Shown piece by piece: positions 35,859 through 43,920 of a stretch of 64,000 bases of DNA (position 1 is the first letter of the stretch; every line of letters starts with the position of its first letter). The translations under genes were made by a program, and so were the position numbers. The notes under the pieces are model-generated. The model was not told the DNA's origin. It did not search any database and saw only the letters and a list, made by a program, of their open reading frames with translations. Where the stretch lies: assembly GCA_963802745.1 (NCBI GenBank), contig CAWDKL010000049.1:1-64000 (forward strand), in the 5' to 3' direction. Origin of the DNA: JAJPKK01 sp963802745. GTDB taxonomy: Bacteria; Pseudomonadota; Alphaproteobacteria; Rhizobiales; Xanthobacteraceae.

Positions 35859-36959
35859 ATGCGAGCGGCACAGGTCTTACCTGTTTGCGTTGTCTTCTCT
35901 TTGCTTTTGAGCGGCGGCGCGCAGGCCGGAGCGATTGCGGCACCGCAGCGGCCATCGGTGGCGCCGGTGGTGCGAGCGGTCACACCCGGGGTCGTCAATA
36001 TCGCCACCAAGAAGGTCGAGGTGGTCGACAATCCGCTGCTTCGCGATCCGGTTTTTCGCGAATTTTTCGATATTCCGGACCGGGCGCTGCGGCGCGAGAC
36101 CCAATCGGCAGGCTCCGGGGTGATCGTGGATGCGGCACGCGGCTACATCCTGACCAACGACCATGTGGTCAAGGGTGCCAATACCATCGAGATCACCACC
36201 AAAGATAACCGCCGTTTCAAGGCCCAGCTGGTGGGCCGCGATCAGGCAACCGACATCGCCCTCCTGCGCATCAAGGCGGACAATCTGGTTGCGGTCCCGA
36301 TGGGCGACAGCGGCAGCCTGGAGGTCGGCGATTTCGTGCTGGCGATCGGCAATCCGTTCGGCCTCGGCCAGACCGTCACCTCCGGGATCGTTTCGGCGCT
36401 CGGCCGCACCGGGCTCGGCATCGAGGGCTACGAGGATTTCATCCAGACCGATGCTCCGATCAATCCCGGCAATTCCGGCGGCGCGCTGGTCACCCTCGAC
36501 GGCCGGCTGGTGGGGATCAATACCGCGATCCTGTCCAAGACCGGAAGCAATGTCGGCATCAGCTTCGCGGTGCCCGTCAACATGGCGCGGCTCGTCATGG
36601 AGCAACTGATCGCCAACGGCTCCGTGAAGCGGGGCCGCGTCGGCGTCACCTTGCGCGACCTGCCGCCGTCGAAGGACGACGGTGCCCACCCCGCCGCCGG
36701 CCAGGTAGGCGCTGTGATCGATGCCGTCGAACCGCAATCTCCCGCGGCGAGCGCCGGACTGCTAAAGGGCGACGTGGTGATCGCCGCCAATGGCACGCCC
36801 GTCAGGAGCGCCGCGCAGTTCCGCACCGTCATCGGCGTCCTGCCGATCGGCACCGAACTGGAGGTTCAATACCGGCGCGGCAAGGACATGGCGGCGACCC
36901 GGTTGCGCATCGAGGGCGCCAAGCCGCCCGTCGCCATGGCGCGCGCCGGCAAGAACTAA
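35859..36959 (+). CDS. HtrA/Deg-family periplasmic serine protease with one PDZ domain
   Basis: A 366-residue trypsin-like protease. Signal peptide VLPVCVVFSLLLSGGAQAGA; the catalytic triad is His102 (YILTNDHVVKG), Asp132 (QATDIALLRIK) and Ser206 (NPGNSGGALV). The protease domain is followed by a single PDZ domain (VIDAVEPQSPAASAGLLKGD, VVIAANGTPVRSAAQF), so it is of DegS/AlgW length rather than the two-PDZ DegP form. It would act in envelope protein quality control. The frame is open upstream to 35685 but those codons look non-coding; ATG 35859 directly precedes the signal. Confidence 0.92.
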   Translation: MRAAQVLPVCVVFSLLLSGGAQAGAIAAPQRPSVAPVVRAVTPGVVNIATKKVEVVDNPLLRDPVFREFFDIPDRALRRETQSAGSGVIVDAARGYILTNDHVVKGANTIEITTKDNRRFKAQLVGRDQATDIALLRIKADNLVAVPMGDSGSLEVGDFVLAIGNPFGLGQTVTSGIVSALGRTGLGIEGYEDFIQTDAPINPGNSGGALVTLDGRLVGINTAILSKTGSNVGISFAVPVNMARLVMEQLIANGSVKRGRVGVTLRDLPPSKDDGAHPAAGQVGAVIDAVEPQSPAASAGLLKGDVVIAANGTPVRSAAQFRTVIGVLPIGTELEVQYRRGKDMAATRLRIEGAKPPVAMARAGKN

Positions 36960-36980
36960 TTCCGCTTTCCGGTTCGACCC

Positions 36981-37151
36981 AGGGGCAGGTGCCAGCACAG
37001 ACGGCGCGGCCGATCGTCTCTCGCAGATGCAACGAATGCACCTCCGAAGACCCTCACGTGCCCCGCCCCTCACCCTAACCCTCTCCCCACGGCGTGAAGA
37101 ACGCCGCGGGGAGAGGGGACGCGCACAACTCCGGTTAAGCGAACGGTATTG
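36981..37151. mobile_element. MITE-like element, CAATRCCGTTCAC family, half copy
   Basis: Only the spacer, one hairpin (CCTCTCCCCACGGCG with its complement) and one end (GTTAAGCGAACGGTATTG) remain; the other hairpin and end are missing. Relative to the full copies, the remaining hairpin is the one that carries CGGCGTTCTTCACGCCG, inverted. Confidence 0.75.
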
Positions 37152-37163
37152 GCGCTAAACCGC

Positions 37164-37508
37164 TCAAGCCACGACCCGATCGAGGAAATGCCGCCCTTGG
37201 CGATCCTCGGTCTCGACGATCCAGACATCGGGATCAAAGCGAATCTGGCGCACCAGATAGGCCTCGGCGTCTTCGTCGGTGGCGGGCATGGTCTTCAGCG
37301 CGGGACTGAAGGCACGGTCAACCGGATGGTCGGAAAACGCCGACTGCGGCGCGGGCGCATAGACATCGGCGGTGCCGTCAAGCCGGTTGACCTTGATGAA
37401 GATCGCGCCGGCATCGTCGGCGCCGTGCCGGCGCACCGCGGCGAACACGCCTTCGACGTTGCAGCGCCGCACATAGGCCGCAACCCAAAATCCTGATTTC
37501 AGGCGCAT
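37164..37508 (-). CDS. DUF1491 family protein
   Basis: A 114-residue protein matching DUF1491, small alphaproteobacterial proteins of unknown function: MRLKSGFWVAAYVRRCNVEG, GADDAGAIFIKVNRLDGTAD, and the conserved end IRFDPDVWIVETEDRQGRHF. Length and both ends fit the family, so it appears intact. It ends 13 bases past the half MITE. Confidence 0.88.
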   Translation of the reverse strand: MRLKSGFWVAAYVRRCNVEGVFAAVRRHGADDAGAIFIKVNRLDGTADVYAPAPQSAFSDHPVDRAFSPALKTMPATDEDAEAYLVRQIRFDPDVWIVETEDRQGRHFLDRVVA

Positions 37509-37715
37509 GCTCAGTGCCTATGTGCGAACGTCGGCGCGCTCCGCTGTCATGCGCAGGATAGACGAAGAGCCAGCCTGCAGCCACCCGGATCTCCTGGAAG
37601 GCTCCTGAGAAGGGCAAAGACATAGACAAAGACAAGGGGCGGATCTCGGTCCTGGGCAACGGGCGGCTTGTATTCAGTTTCGAGGACAGACACGCCACCG
37701 AGGCGATGATAGCGA

Positions 37716-37759
37716 TTTATACACGGTTATACTTGGATTCAGCTATAATTGTGTATAAA
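37716..37759. promoter_or_regulatory. Inverted repeat TTTATACAC / GTGTATAAA before the ATPase fragment
   Basis: TTTATACAC (37716-37724) and its exact complement GTGTATAAA (37751-37759) are 26 bases apart, and the right arm ends 9 bases before the ATG of the ATPase fragment. Related TATAC/TATAA steps lie between the arms. It looks like an operator pair or part of a recombination site. Confidence 0.5.
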
Positions 37760-37768
37760 CGGGTACAC

Positions 37769-38083
37769 ATGGACTCGATCAAAAATCCTTTTTCGCCCGG
37801 AGCCGGCTCGCCGCCCCCTGAACTTGTCGGTCGCGATCCGATTCTCGAACAAGCCCGTGTGCTGCTTGGCCGGATCAAAGCCGGCCGCTCGGAGAAGAGT
37901 ACGCTGCTCACCGGGCTGCGCGGCGTCGGCAAGACGGTACTGCTCAATGAAATCGAGCGGATGGCGAAGGCTTTAAATTACCGGACGCTCTCTTCATCGA
38001 AGCGCACGAGTTTCGACGCGACGCGGCCATGTTCCTCAACGGCAATTCGCGCTTGGCCGAGCGGCGCGAACATCGCGCCCTGA
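37769..38083 (+). pseudogene. AAA-type ATP-binding protein, N-terminal fragment
   Basis: MDSIKNPFSPGAGSPPPELV leads to GRDPILEQARVLLGRIKAGR and the Walker A motif LLTGLRGVGKTVLLNEIERM, as in a family of large (~400 residue) orphan ATPases often linked to mobile elements. After residue ~70 (MAKALNYRT) the family pattern ends. In another frame the following bases read ALFIEAHEFRRDAAMFLNGN, which looks like the tail of a different protein, so a deletion probably joined two genes. The remaining frame stops at 38083. Walker B and the C-terminal part are gone. Confidence 0.65.
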
Positions 38084-38084
38084 C

Positions 38085-38102
38085 CGTCAGTCACGTCAGT
38101 CA
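38085..38102. repeat. Tandem 9-bp direct repeat CGTCAGTCA
   Basis: Two exact adjacent copies of CGTCAGTCA lie about 105 bases before the molybdenum hydroxylase operon. They could be a regulator site or chance. Confidence 0.4.
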
Positions 38103-38205
38103 CAACCGCGTTGTGTCGTGCCGCCTTTCGTGCTTTTGTCAGACTTGATCAATTCTAACCTGGGCGGCTGCCGCTCCGGCAAGCGCTCGCATTGGGAGGA
38201 TGCTC

Positions 38206-38895
38206 ATGTCGGACAACGATCTACGTCCGTCTTGCGATCATCATCATGACGATGGCGGTGGCGGCGGACATCTTGGGCACGTCGGCCACGGCCCCGATCG
38301 GGGCGAATTGCGGGCCTCGCGACGTGCGTTCATCAAGGGCGTGATCGCCTCGGGCGTTGCGGTATCATCCGCCGGCTACGTGATTGTCGGGCGCAGCGGT
38401 TCGGCCTCGGCCCAGGCGGCCGGCGCGGTGGAGCGCCTGGTCACGCTCAACGTCAACGGGCGCGACCGGCCGGTCGATGTGCTGCCGAACGAAACGCTGG
38501 TGCACACCCTGCGCTACAAGCTCGGCCTCACCGGCACCAAGCTCGGCTGCGATCATTCCGAGTGCGGCAATTGCACCGTCATGCTCGACGATGTGGCGAC
38601 CTATTCGTGCTCGACGCTGACCCACGCGGTGCGCGGGCGGAAAATCACCACCATCGAAGGCATCGAGGGACCGGGCGGCGAACTGCACAAGGTGCAGAAG
38701 GCGATGATCGCGGAATTGGGGCCCCAGTGCGGCTTCTGTACGTCCGGCCAGGTCGTCTCCGCCGTCGCCTTGTTGAAGCACAATCCGAAGCCGACGGTGG
38801 ACGAGGCACGGCTCGCCATGTCCGGCAATATCTGCCGGTGCGGAGCCTACGACCATTACCTCCGAGCCGTCATGCGCGCATCCAGGGAGGCTTGA
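38206..38895 (+). CDS. 2Fe-2S subunit of a molybdenum hydroxylase, Tat-exported (PaoA/CoxS-like)
   Basis: A 229-residue iron-sulfur subunit. It has two 2Fe-2S sites: plant-ferredoxin-type Cys115, Cys120, Cys123, Cys135 (LGCDHSECGNCTVML) and the C-terminal helical type Cys175, Cys178, Cys210, Cys212 (QCGFCTSGQ and NICRCGAY). A twin-arginine signal (SRRAFIKG, residues 39-45) is followed by a hydrophobic stretch to GSASAQ, so the subunit is exported folded, as in E. coli PaoA. The N-terminus ahead of the Tat motif is unusual: CDHHHDDGGGGGHLGHVGHG, a His/Gly-rich 20-residue patch that may bind metal. The start at 38206 is preferred because GGGAGG is 6 bases upstream. It is the first gene of an operon. 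Confidence 0.9.
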   Translation: MSDNDLRPSCDHHHDDGGGGGHLGHVGHGPDRGELRASRRAFIKGVIASGVAVSSAGYVIVGRSGSASAQAAGAVERLVTLNVNGRDRPVDVLPNETLVHTLRYKLGLTGTKLGCDHSECGNCTVMLDDVATYSCSTLTHAVRGRKITTIEGIEGPGGELHKVQKAMIAELGPQCGFCTSGQVVSAVALLKHNPKPTVDEARLAMSGNICRCGAYDHYLRAVMRASREA

Positions 38896-38896
38896 G

Positions 38897-41302
38897 ATGG
38901 CGTACAACCTCATTGGCAAGAACTTCGTTCCCGTCGACGTCACCGCCAAGGTCACCGGCCGGGCCAAATATGCCGAGGACTTCCGTGCCGACGGCATGGT
39001 GTTCTGCAAGACGCTCACCAGCCCGATCCCGCACGCCAAGATCCGCCGCATCGACACGTCGGCGGCGCTCAAAATCAAGGGCGTGCTCGGCATTCTGACC
39101 GCCGATGACGTGCCGCAATTCCCGCCGCCCGCCCAGCCCATTCTGGTCAAGGATGAGGTATTCTACGTCGGCGAGCCGATCCTGGCGGTCGCGGCCGAGA
39201 GCGAGGAAATCTGCGCCGAAGCGATCGAGGCGATCAAGATCGACTTCCAGCAGCTGCCTCACGTCACCGATCCGCTGGAAAGCCTGTTCCCGGGCGGTCC
39301 CGATGCGCGCTCCAACGGCAATGTCGCGGCGGCGCAGATCAACCTGCAGACCGTCAAATGGGATGCCGCCGACTTTGCCCTTGCGGGCGACGACAAGCTG
39401 CCGCTCGGCAAGCCGGCCGAGCAGTGGAGTTACGGCGACCTCGATGCCGGCTTCAAGAACGCCAAGCTGATCGTCGAGGAGAGTTTCGTCTCCGGCGGGC
39501 TGTCGCATCACAGCATGGAGACCCGCTCCGCCATGGCGTATTGGCAGGGCGGCAAGTGCATCCTGCACGGCTCCAACCAGAGCCACACCTCGGCGGTGCC
39601 CAATATCGCCCGCCTGATCGGCATCAAGCCCGAGGACCTCGTGCTGGTGGCGGAATTCTGCGGCGGCGGCTTCGGCAGCAAGATCCCCGGCTATCCCAAC
39701 ATGGCGATCGCCGCGCTGATGTCGAAGAAGATCAACCGGCCGGTGATGCACCGCATTTCCCGCATCGAGGAATACGGCATCGGCAGCGCCCGCCCGAGCT
39801 TCCAGGGCCATGTCAAGCTCGGCTTCGCGGCCGACGGCAAGATGCTGGCCGCCGACCTCTACATCGTGCAGGAAAACGGCCCGCATATCGGCGGCGGCGA
39901 TTTCCGCTCCGCCGGCAACGCGCTCTCGATGGTCTATCAGCCCGCCGCCATGCGCTGGCGCGCCGTGCCGGTGCTGACCAACACGCCGCCGGTCGGTCCG
40001 CAGCGCGGACCGGGCGAAAACCAGTTCGTCGCCGTGTTCGAGCCGATGATCGACAAGGCCGCGCGCGATCTCGGCCTTGACCGGGTGGCGATCCGGCGCA
40101 TCAACGCGCCCGAATCGTCAAGCAAGATCGGCGCCGACCAGGGGCCGCTCACCAGTGCCTTCCAGAAGGACGCGCTCGACAAGGCCGCGGCGATGTTCAA
40201 CTGGGAGGAACGCAAAAAGAAATCCGGCCAGCGCATCGGCACCAAGGTGACGGGTATCGGCATCGGCCAGGGCTATCACTCGGCCGGCACCAACGGCTTC
40301 GACGGCATGGTGCGGATCACGCCGGACGGCAAGCTGCACGTCCATACCGGCGTCGGCAATCTCGGCACCTACTCCCACTCGGCGACCGCCCGTGTTGCGG
40401 CGGATATGCTGAACTACAACTGGGACAACGTGATCATCGAGCGCGGCGACAGCCGCCGCGGCCTGCCGTGGAACTCCAACCAGGCCGGCAGCCTCACGGC
40501 CTCGACCCAGTCGCGCACCATGTATGTGGCGGCGCTGGACGCCAAGGCGAAGCTGACCGAGATCGCCGCCCAGGTGCTCGGCGGCAAGGCCGACGACTAC
40601 GATCTCGGCAACGAGAAGGTGGTCAGCAAGGCCGATCCGTCGAAGTCGATCACCTATGCGCAGGCGGCGCAGAAGGCGATGGAACTCGGCGGCAAGTTCT
40701 CCGGCAAGGAGGCGCCGAAGGACATCAACCCGATCACGGTGATCGGCCTGAACATGATCGCCGGGTCCGGATTGATCGGCGTTGCCAAGGACAGCCTGCG
40801 CCGCGTCGGCGTTACCCCCGGATTGACCACGACCTTCGTCGAGTTGCAGGTCGATGTCGAAACCGGCAAGGTCAACATCGTCAACATGCTGTGCGTCGCC
40901 GACTGCGGCACGGTCCTGCATCCGCAGGGTTTGGCCAACCAGATCCGGGGCGGCCAGGTGATGGGCATCGGCATGGCGATGCTGGAACGGCACGTCTACG
41001 ACCCGAAGCTCGGCCTGCCGACCAACACGCTGCTCTATCAATCGAAGCCGCCGACCTATCTGGACGTGCCGGCCGAGATTGCCTGGGCGGCGGTCGAAAA
41101 GGCCGATCCGCAGAACCCGATCGGCGTCAAGGGCGTCGGCGAACCGGTGCAAGGCTCGGGCGCCTCGGCCGTCACCTCGGCGATCTCGGACGCGCTCGGC
41201 GGACACCTGTTCAACCGGACGCCGGTGTCGCTCGACATGATCCTCAATCATCTCTCGAAGCGGCCGCAAGCGCACAAGCCGCTCCAGATCAACACGGTCT
41301 GA
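38897..41302 (+). CDS. Molybdopterin-binding catalytic subunit, xanthine dehydrogenase family
   Basis: The 801-residue large subunit holds the Mo cofactor and the substrate pocket. N-terminal domain VTAKVTGRAKYAEDFRADGM, then the cofactor-binding blocks FCGGGFGSKIPGYPNMAIAA, GPQRGPGENQF and the active-site glutamate in GVKGVGEPVQGSGAS (Glu749). It has no signal of its own and would be carried across the membrane with the small subunit, as in PaoABC. The reaction is hydroxylation of an aldehyde or N-heterocycle by water; the substrate is not predictable from the motifs I can see. It starts 1 base after the small-subunit stop, with GGGAGG upstream. Confidence 0.93.
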   Translation: MAYNLIGKNFVPVDVTAKVTGRAKYAEDFRADGMVFCKTLTSPIPHAKIRRIDTSAALKIKGVLGILTADDVPQFPPPAQPILVKDEVFYVGEPILAVAAESEEICAEAIEAIKIDFQQLPHVTDPLESLFPGGPDARSNGNVAAAQINLQTVKWDAADFALAGDDKLPLGKPAEQWSYGDLDAGFKNAKLIVEESFVSGGLSHHSMETRSAMAYWQGGKCILHGSNQSHTSAVPNIARLIGIKPEDLVLVAEFCGGGFGSKIPGYPNMAIAALMSKKINRPVMHRISRIEEYGIGSARPSFQGHVKLGFAADGKMLAADLYIVQENGPHIGGGDFRSAGNALSMVYQPAAMRWRAVPVLTNTPPVGPQRGPGENQFVAVFEPMIDKAARDLGLDRVAIRRINAPESSSKIGADQGPLTSAFQKDALDKAAAMFNWEERKKKSGQRIGTKVTGIGIGQGYHSAGTNGFDGMVRITPDGKLHVHTGVGNLGTYSHSATARVAADMLNYNWDNVIIERGDSRRGLPWNSNQAGSLTASTQSRTMYVAALDAKAKLTEIAAQVLGGKADDYDLGNEKVVSKADPSKSITYAQAAQKAMELGGKFSGKEAPKDINPITVIGLNMIAGSGLIGVAKDSLRRVGVTPGLTTTFVELQVDVETGKVNIVNMLCVADCGTVLHPQGLANQIRGGQVMGIGMAMLERHVYDPKLGLPTNTLLYQSKPPTYLDVPAEIAWAAVEKADPQNPIGVKGVGEPVQGSGASAVTSAISDALGGHLFNRTPVSLDMILNHLSKRPQAHKPLQINTV

Positions 41303-41315
41303 GGGAGCACACGCC

Positions 41316-42314
41316 ATGATCATCAAAGACATCATGCCCAGCTTCGAGCTGTATCAGCCGACACAGCTCAAGGACGCGTTCGCGCTGCTCGACCGGTTCG
41401 GCAAGGACTCTTGGAAGATGGCGGGCGGCTACGACAGCCTGTCGTGGTTCAAGGAGCGCGCCAAGAAGCCCAAGGCCGTCATCGATCTCACCAACATCGC
41501 CGAGATGAAGGGTGTGCGCGAGACCGCCGACGGCATCGAAATCGGGGCGCTCACCACGCTCACCGAACTGGAGCGTAATCCGGTGGTGCGGGCCAAGTAC
41601 CGGCTGCTCGCAGACGCCGCCGGCAGGGTCGCAAGCCCGCAGATCCGCAATGCCGGCACCGTCGGCGGCAACGTCTCCCAAGACGCCCGCTGCTGGTACT
41701 ACCGCTCCGGCCTGCCCTGCTACCGGGCCGGCGGCAACACCTGCTTCGCCGACACCCCGCAGGGGGTCAATCGCGAGCATGCGCTGTTCGAGTCCGACCG
41801 TTGCGTCGCGGTGTCGCCCTCCGACACCGCGCCCGCCATGGTGGCGCTCGACGCCAAATTCGTGATCAAGAGCGCGCGCGGCGAGCGGGTCATCGGGACG
41901 GATGAATTCTTCATCGGCCCGAAGACCGACATCACCCGCATGACCTCCATGGCGCCGAACGAAATCCTGACCGCAATCCGGATTTCCAAGGCCTGGGCCG
42001 GAGCCTATTTCTACTTCGAAAAGGTCGCCGACCGGAACGCCTGGGACTTCCCGCTGGTCAATGTGGCGGCGGCGATGCAGGTGAAGAACGGCGTGATCGA
42101 CAGCTGCCGCATCGCCTGCGGCGGCGTCAGCGCCGTGCCGCGGCGGCTCACGGCCGTCGAACTGATCGTCAAGGGCAAGCCGCTCGGCGAGGATATCGCC
42201 AAGCTCGCCGGCCAGTCGGCGCCCCGCGGTGCCTCGCCCTTGAACTACAATGCGTTCAAGATCCCGCTGATGGCCAATCTGGTCACCCGCGCCATCCGCG
42301 ACGCCAGGGCGTAA
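41316..42314 (+). CDS. FAD-binding subunit of molybdenum hydroxylase with four-Cys insert
   Basis: A 332-residue CoxM-type subunit. The FAD loops are KMAGGYDSLSWFKERA and RNAGTVGGNVSQDARC. An insert carries Cys126, Cys135, Cys143 and Cys163 (RCWYYRSGLPCYRAGGNTCF, then ESDRCVAVSPSD), placed like the extra 4Fe-4S site of E. coli PaoB and of the beta subunit of 4-hydroxybenzoyl-CoA reductase. FAD here normally passes electrons to an acceptor; with a cytochrome b encoded downstream, the acceptor may be the quinone pool instead of NAD or oxygen. It begins 13 bases after the large subunit. Confidence 0.9.
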   Translation: MIIKDIMPSFELYQPTQLKDAFALLDRFGKDSWKMAGGYDSLSWFKERAKKPKAVIDLTNIAEMKGVRETADGIEIGALTTLTELERNPVVRAKYRLLADAAGRVASPQIRNAGTVGGNVSQDARCWYYRSGLPCYRAGGNTCFADTPQGVNREHALFESDRCVAVSPSDTAPAMVALDAKFVIKSARGERVIGTDEFFIGPKTDITRMTSMAPNEILTAIRISKAWAGAYFYFEKVADRNAWDFPLVNVAAAMQVKNGVIDSCRIACGGVSAVPRRLTAVELIVKGKPLGEDIAKLAGQSAPRGASPLNYNAFKIPLMANLVTRAIRDARA

Positions 42315-42343
42315 GCTTGTCGCTGAGGCCTAGCCGCCTCTTG

Positions 42344-42367
42344 TCCCTCCCCGTCTTCGGGGAGGGA
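42344..42367. terminator. GC hairpin between the FAD subunit and the small membrane gene
   Basis: TCCCTCCCCG and CGGGGAGGGA form a perfect 10-base stem with loop TCTT. No T run follows on either side, so it more likely attenuates or protects mRNA ends within the operon. The stem resembles the hairpins of the CAATRCCGTTCAC elements. Confidence 0.5.
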
Positions 42368-42447
42368 CGGGGTGGGGCTTCTGCCTGCGACGGGGAGAAA
42401 AAGGCCCCGCCGAGCATTCTTCCCCCGCAACCACCCTGTGATCCGGC

Positions 42448-42612
42448 ATGGAATTGTTTCGCTATTCGAAGTCCATCTATGGCGGCGACGACACGCTGAT
42501 CGGCGCCTCGTGGGATCTTTTGCCCTGGTTTGTCGGCGCGGCGTTCGCTTTCATCGTGCTGCATGCGCTGATCAAGGCCGTGACGTCGCGGCGCACCCAG
42601 CAGCCGCACTGA
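42448..42612 (+). CDS. 54-residue single-span membrane protein in the hydroxylase operon
   Basis: ATG at 42448 opens a 54-codon frame: MELFRYSKSIYGGDDTLIGA, then one hydrophobic helix (WFVGAAFAFIVLHALIKAV) and a basic tail (TSRRTQQPH). The N-out or N-in topology by the positive-inside rule puts the tail in the cytoplasm. It lies between the FAD subunit and the cytochrome b gene (13 bases before it), so it is a candidate small anchor or assembly subunit. No named family recognised; the coding call rests on the hydrophobic pattern, operon position and tight spacing. Confidence 0.6.
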   Translation: MELFRYSKSIYGGDDTLIGASWDLLPWFVGAAFAFIVLHALIKAVTSRRTQQPH

Positions 42613-42625
42613 CGGGCGAGCCAAG

Positions 42626-43297
42626 ATGACCGTTTCGCAGACCACCCTATCGCCTGCCGCGTCGGCGACCGCCCGGATCAGCCGCCACCACCTGGTCGAT
42701 CGCCTGTATCATTGGCTGATGGCCGCCTGTGTGCTCACCCTGATGGGCACCGCCTTCCTCCCCATCCTGGGCTACAAATTCGAGTGGCTGACGCTGCATT
42801 GGATGACCGGCATCGCGCTTTCGGCGCTGGTGCTGATCCACATCGTCCGCGCGGTCATCTGGCAGGACTTCTGGGCCATGGTGATCGGCGGCGCCGATAT
42901 CCGCAACGGCTGGCGAGCGCTATCGCGCGCGCTCGGCGGAACCGGACCGGTGCCCGGGCTGCCGGCCAAATACGACGCCCCGCAGAAGCTCTACCACGCC
43001 GGCATCGCGGTGCTGGTCCTCACCATCGTGGCGTCGGGCCTGTCGATGCTGCTGAAAATCGACACCCCATGGTGGCGGCGCAATCCGTATTTGCTCGACG
43101 ACGAACAATGGGGCTGGATCTACGTGGCACACGGCTTTGCCGCCATGGCGCTGGTGTCGATGGTGATCATCCACATCTATTTCGCGCTGCGCCCGGACGA
43201 ATGGCGGCTGACCCGCTCCATGTTCCGCGGCTGGATTACACGGCGCGAATACGAGGAACATCACGACCCGAAGCGCTGGCGTGCCGATGAGGGCTAG
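42626..43297 (+). CDS. Cytochrome b/b6-domain membrane protein, quinone-linked anchor
   Basis: A 223-residue protein with four hydrophobic segments and paired His residues in helices: SRHHLVDRLYHWLMAACVLT, LTLHWMTGIALSALVLIHIV, KLYHAGIAVLVLTIVASGLS and YVAHGFAAMALVSMVIIHIY. This is the pattern of formate dehydrogenase gamma / Ni-Fe hydrogenase cytochrome b subunits, which carry two b haems and reduce quinone. Downstream of a Tat-exported molybdenum hydroxylase it would anchor the enzyme to the periplasmic face and pass its electrons to quinone. That role is inference from context. Confidence 0.85.
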   Translation: MTVSQTTLSPAASATARISRHHLVDRLYHWLMAACVLTLMGTAFLPILGYKFEWLTLHWMTGIALSALVLIHIVRAVIWQDFWAMVIGGADIRNGWRALSRALGGTGPVPGLPAKYDAPQKLYHAGIAVLVLTIVASGLSMLLKIDTPWWRRNPYLLDDEQWGWIYVAHGFAAMALVSMVIIHIYFALRPDEWRLTRSMFRGWITRREYEEHHDPKRWRADEG

Positions 43298-43300
43298 CAC

Positions 43301-43373
43301 GTAGGGTGGGCGAATCGCCGTTGCTTCAGCCCTGCGGATGCGTCCGGACCGACCGCGATTTTGCCCACCCTAC
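43301..43373. repeat. GTAGGGTGGGC inverted-repeat element, short form
   Basis: GTAGGGTGGGCGAATCGC and GCGATTTTGCCCACCCTAC are inverted, 73 bases end to end, starting 4 bases after the cytochrome b stop. Position and structure suit a transcription terminator. Confidence 0.8.
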
Positions 43374-43476
43374 GCTGGTCGCTGCTCCGACCTCATCGAA
43401 ATCCGATCCAACCGCGGGCACCGCGCTACAGCGCAGCACAGGCTGTGCTTATCGAATCCAAAAAAGGATACCTGAA

Positions 43477-43872
43477 ATGACATCCGCAGCCGATGCGCCG
43501 AAGACGCTCGCCGAGGCGATCGACGCCGTCGAGGAGACTTATGAATTCATGCTGGCCTATGCGGCCCAGGGCCGCGCCCATGGGGAGGGCGGCGACGACG
43601 ACATCCGCAGCTATCTGGCGCGCGCCGATGCGGGCCTGGCGATCATCGCCGCCATGGCGCCGCCGCCGGGCGCCGCTGGCGACGACCAGGCGGCCTTCAT
43701 CGAATTAGTCCGCCAGGATGCCGCGCGCGCCCGCAAGGCGATGCGATTCGTGCTGGCGCAGCGCGCCATCGGGTCGCAGATCGTCGATAATCTCAATGCC
43801 TCGATCCACGTCCGGACCTTGCTGACCGATCTGTTCCTGCTCGACGAGGCGCTCAAGATCAGCGGACATTAG
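43477..43872 (+). CDS. Small helical protein of unknown function
   Basis: A 131-residue, all-helical acidic protein without signal peptide or membrane segment: MTSAADAPKTLAEAIDAVEE, GEGGDDDIRSYLARADAGLA, IHVRTLLTDLFLLDEALKIS. The ATG at 43477 has AAGGATA upstream; the frame is open to 43306 but that part is repeat sequence. It is convergent with the ABC ATPase gene. No family recognised. Confidence 0.6.
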   Translation: MTSAADAPKTLAEAIDAVEETYEFMLAYAAQGRAHGEGGDDDIRSYLARADAGLAIIAAMAPPPGAAGDDQAAFIELVRQDAARARKAMRFVLAQRAIGSQIVDNLNASIHVRTLLTDLFLLDEALKISGH

Positions 43873-43920
43873 AGCGGCTTGTGACCCTGCGTGGCAGGCG
43901 GAGCACGGGGCGGCCAAGCC

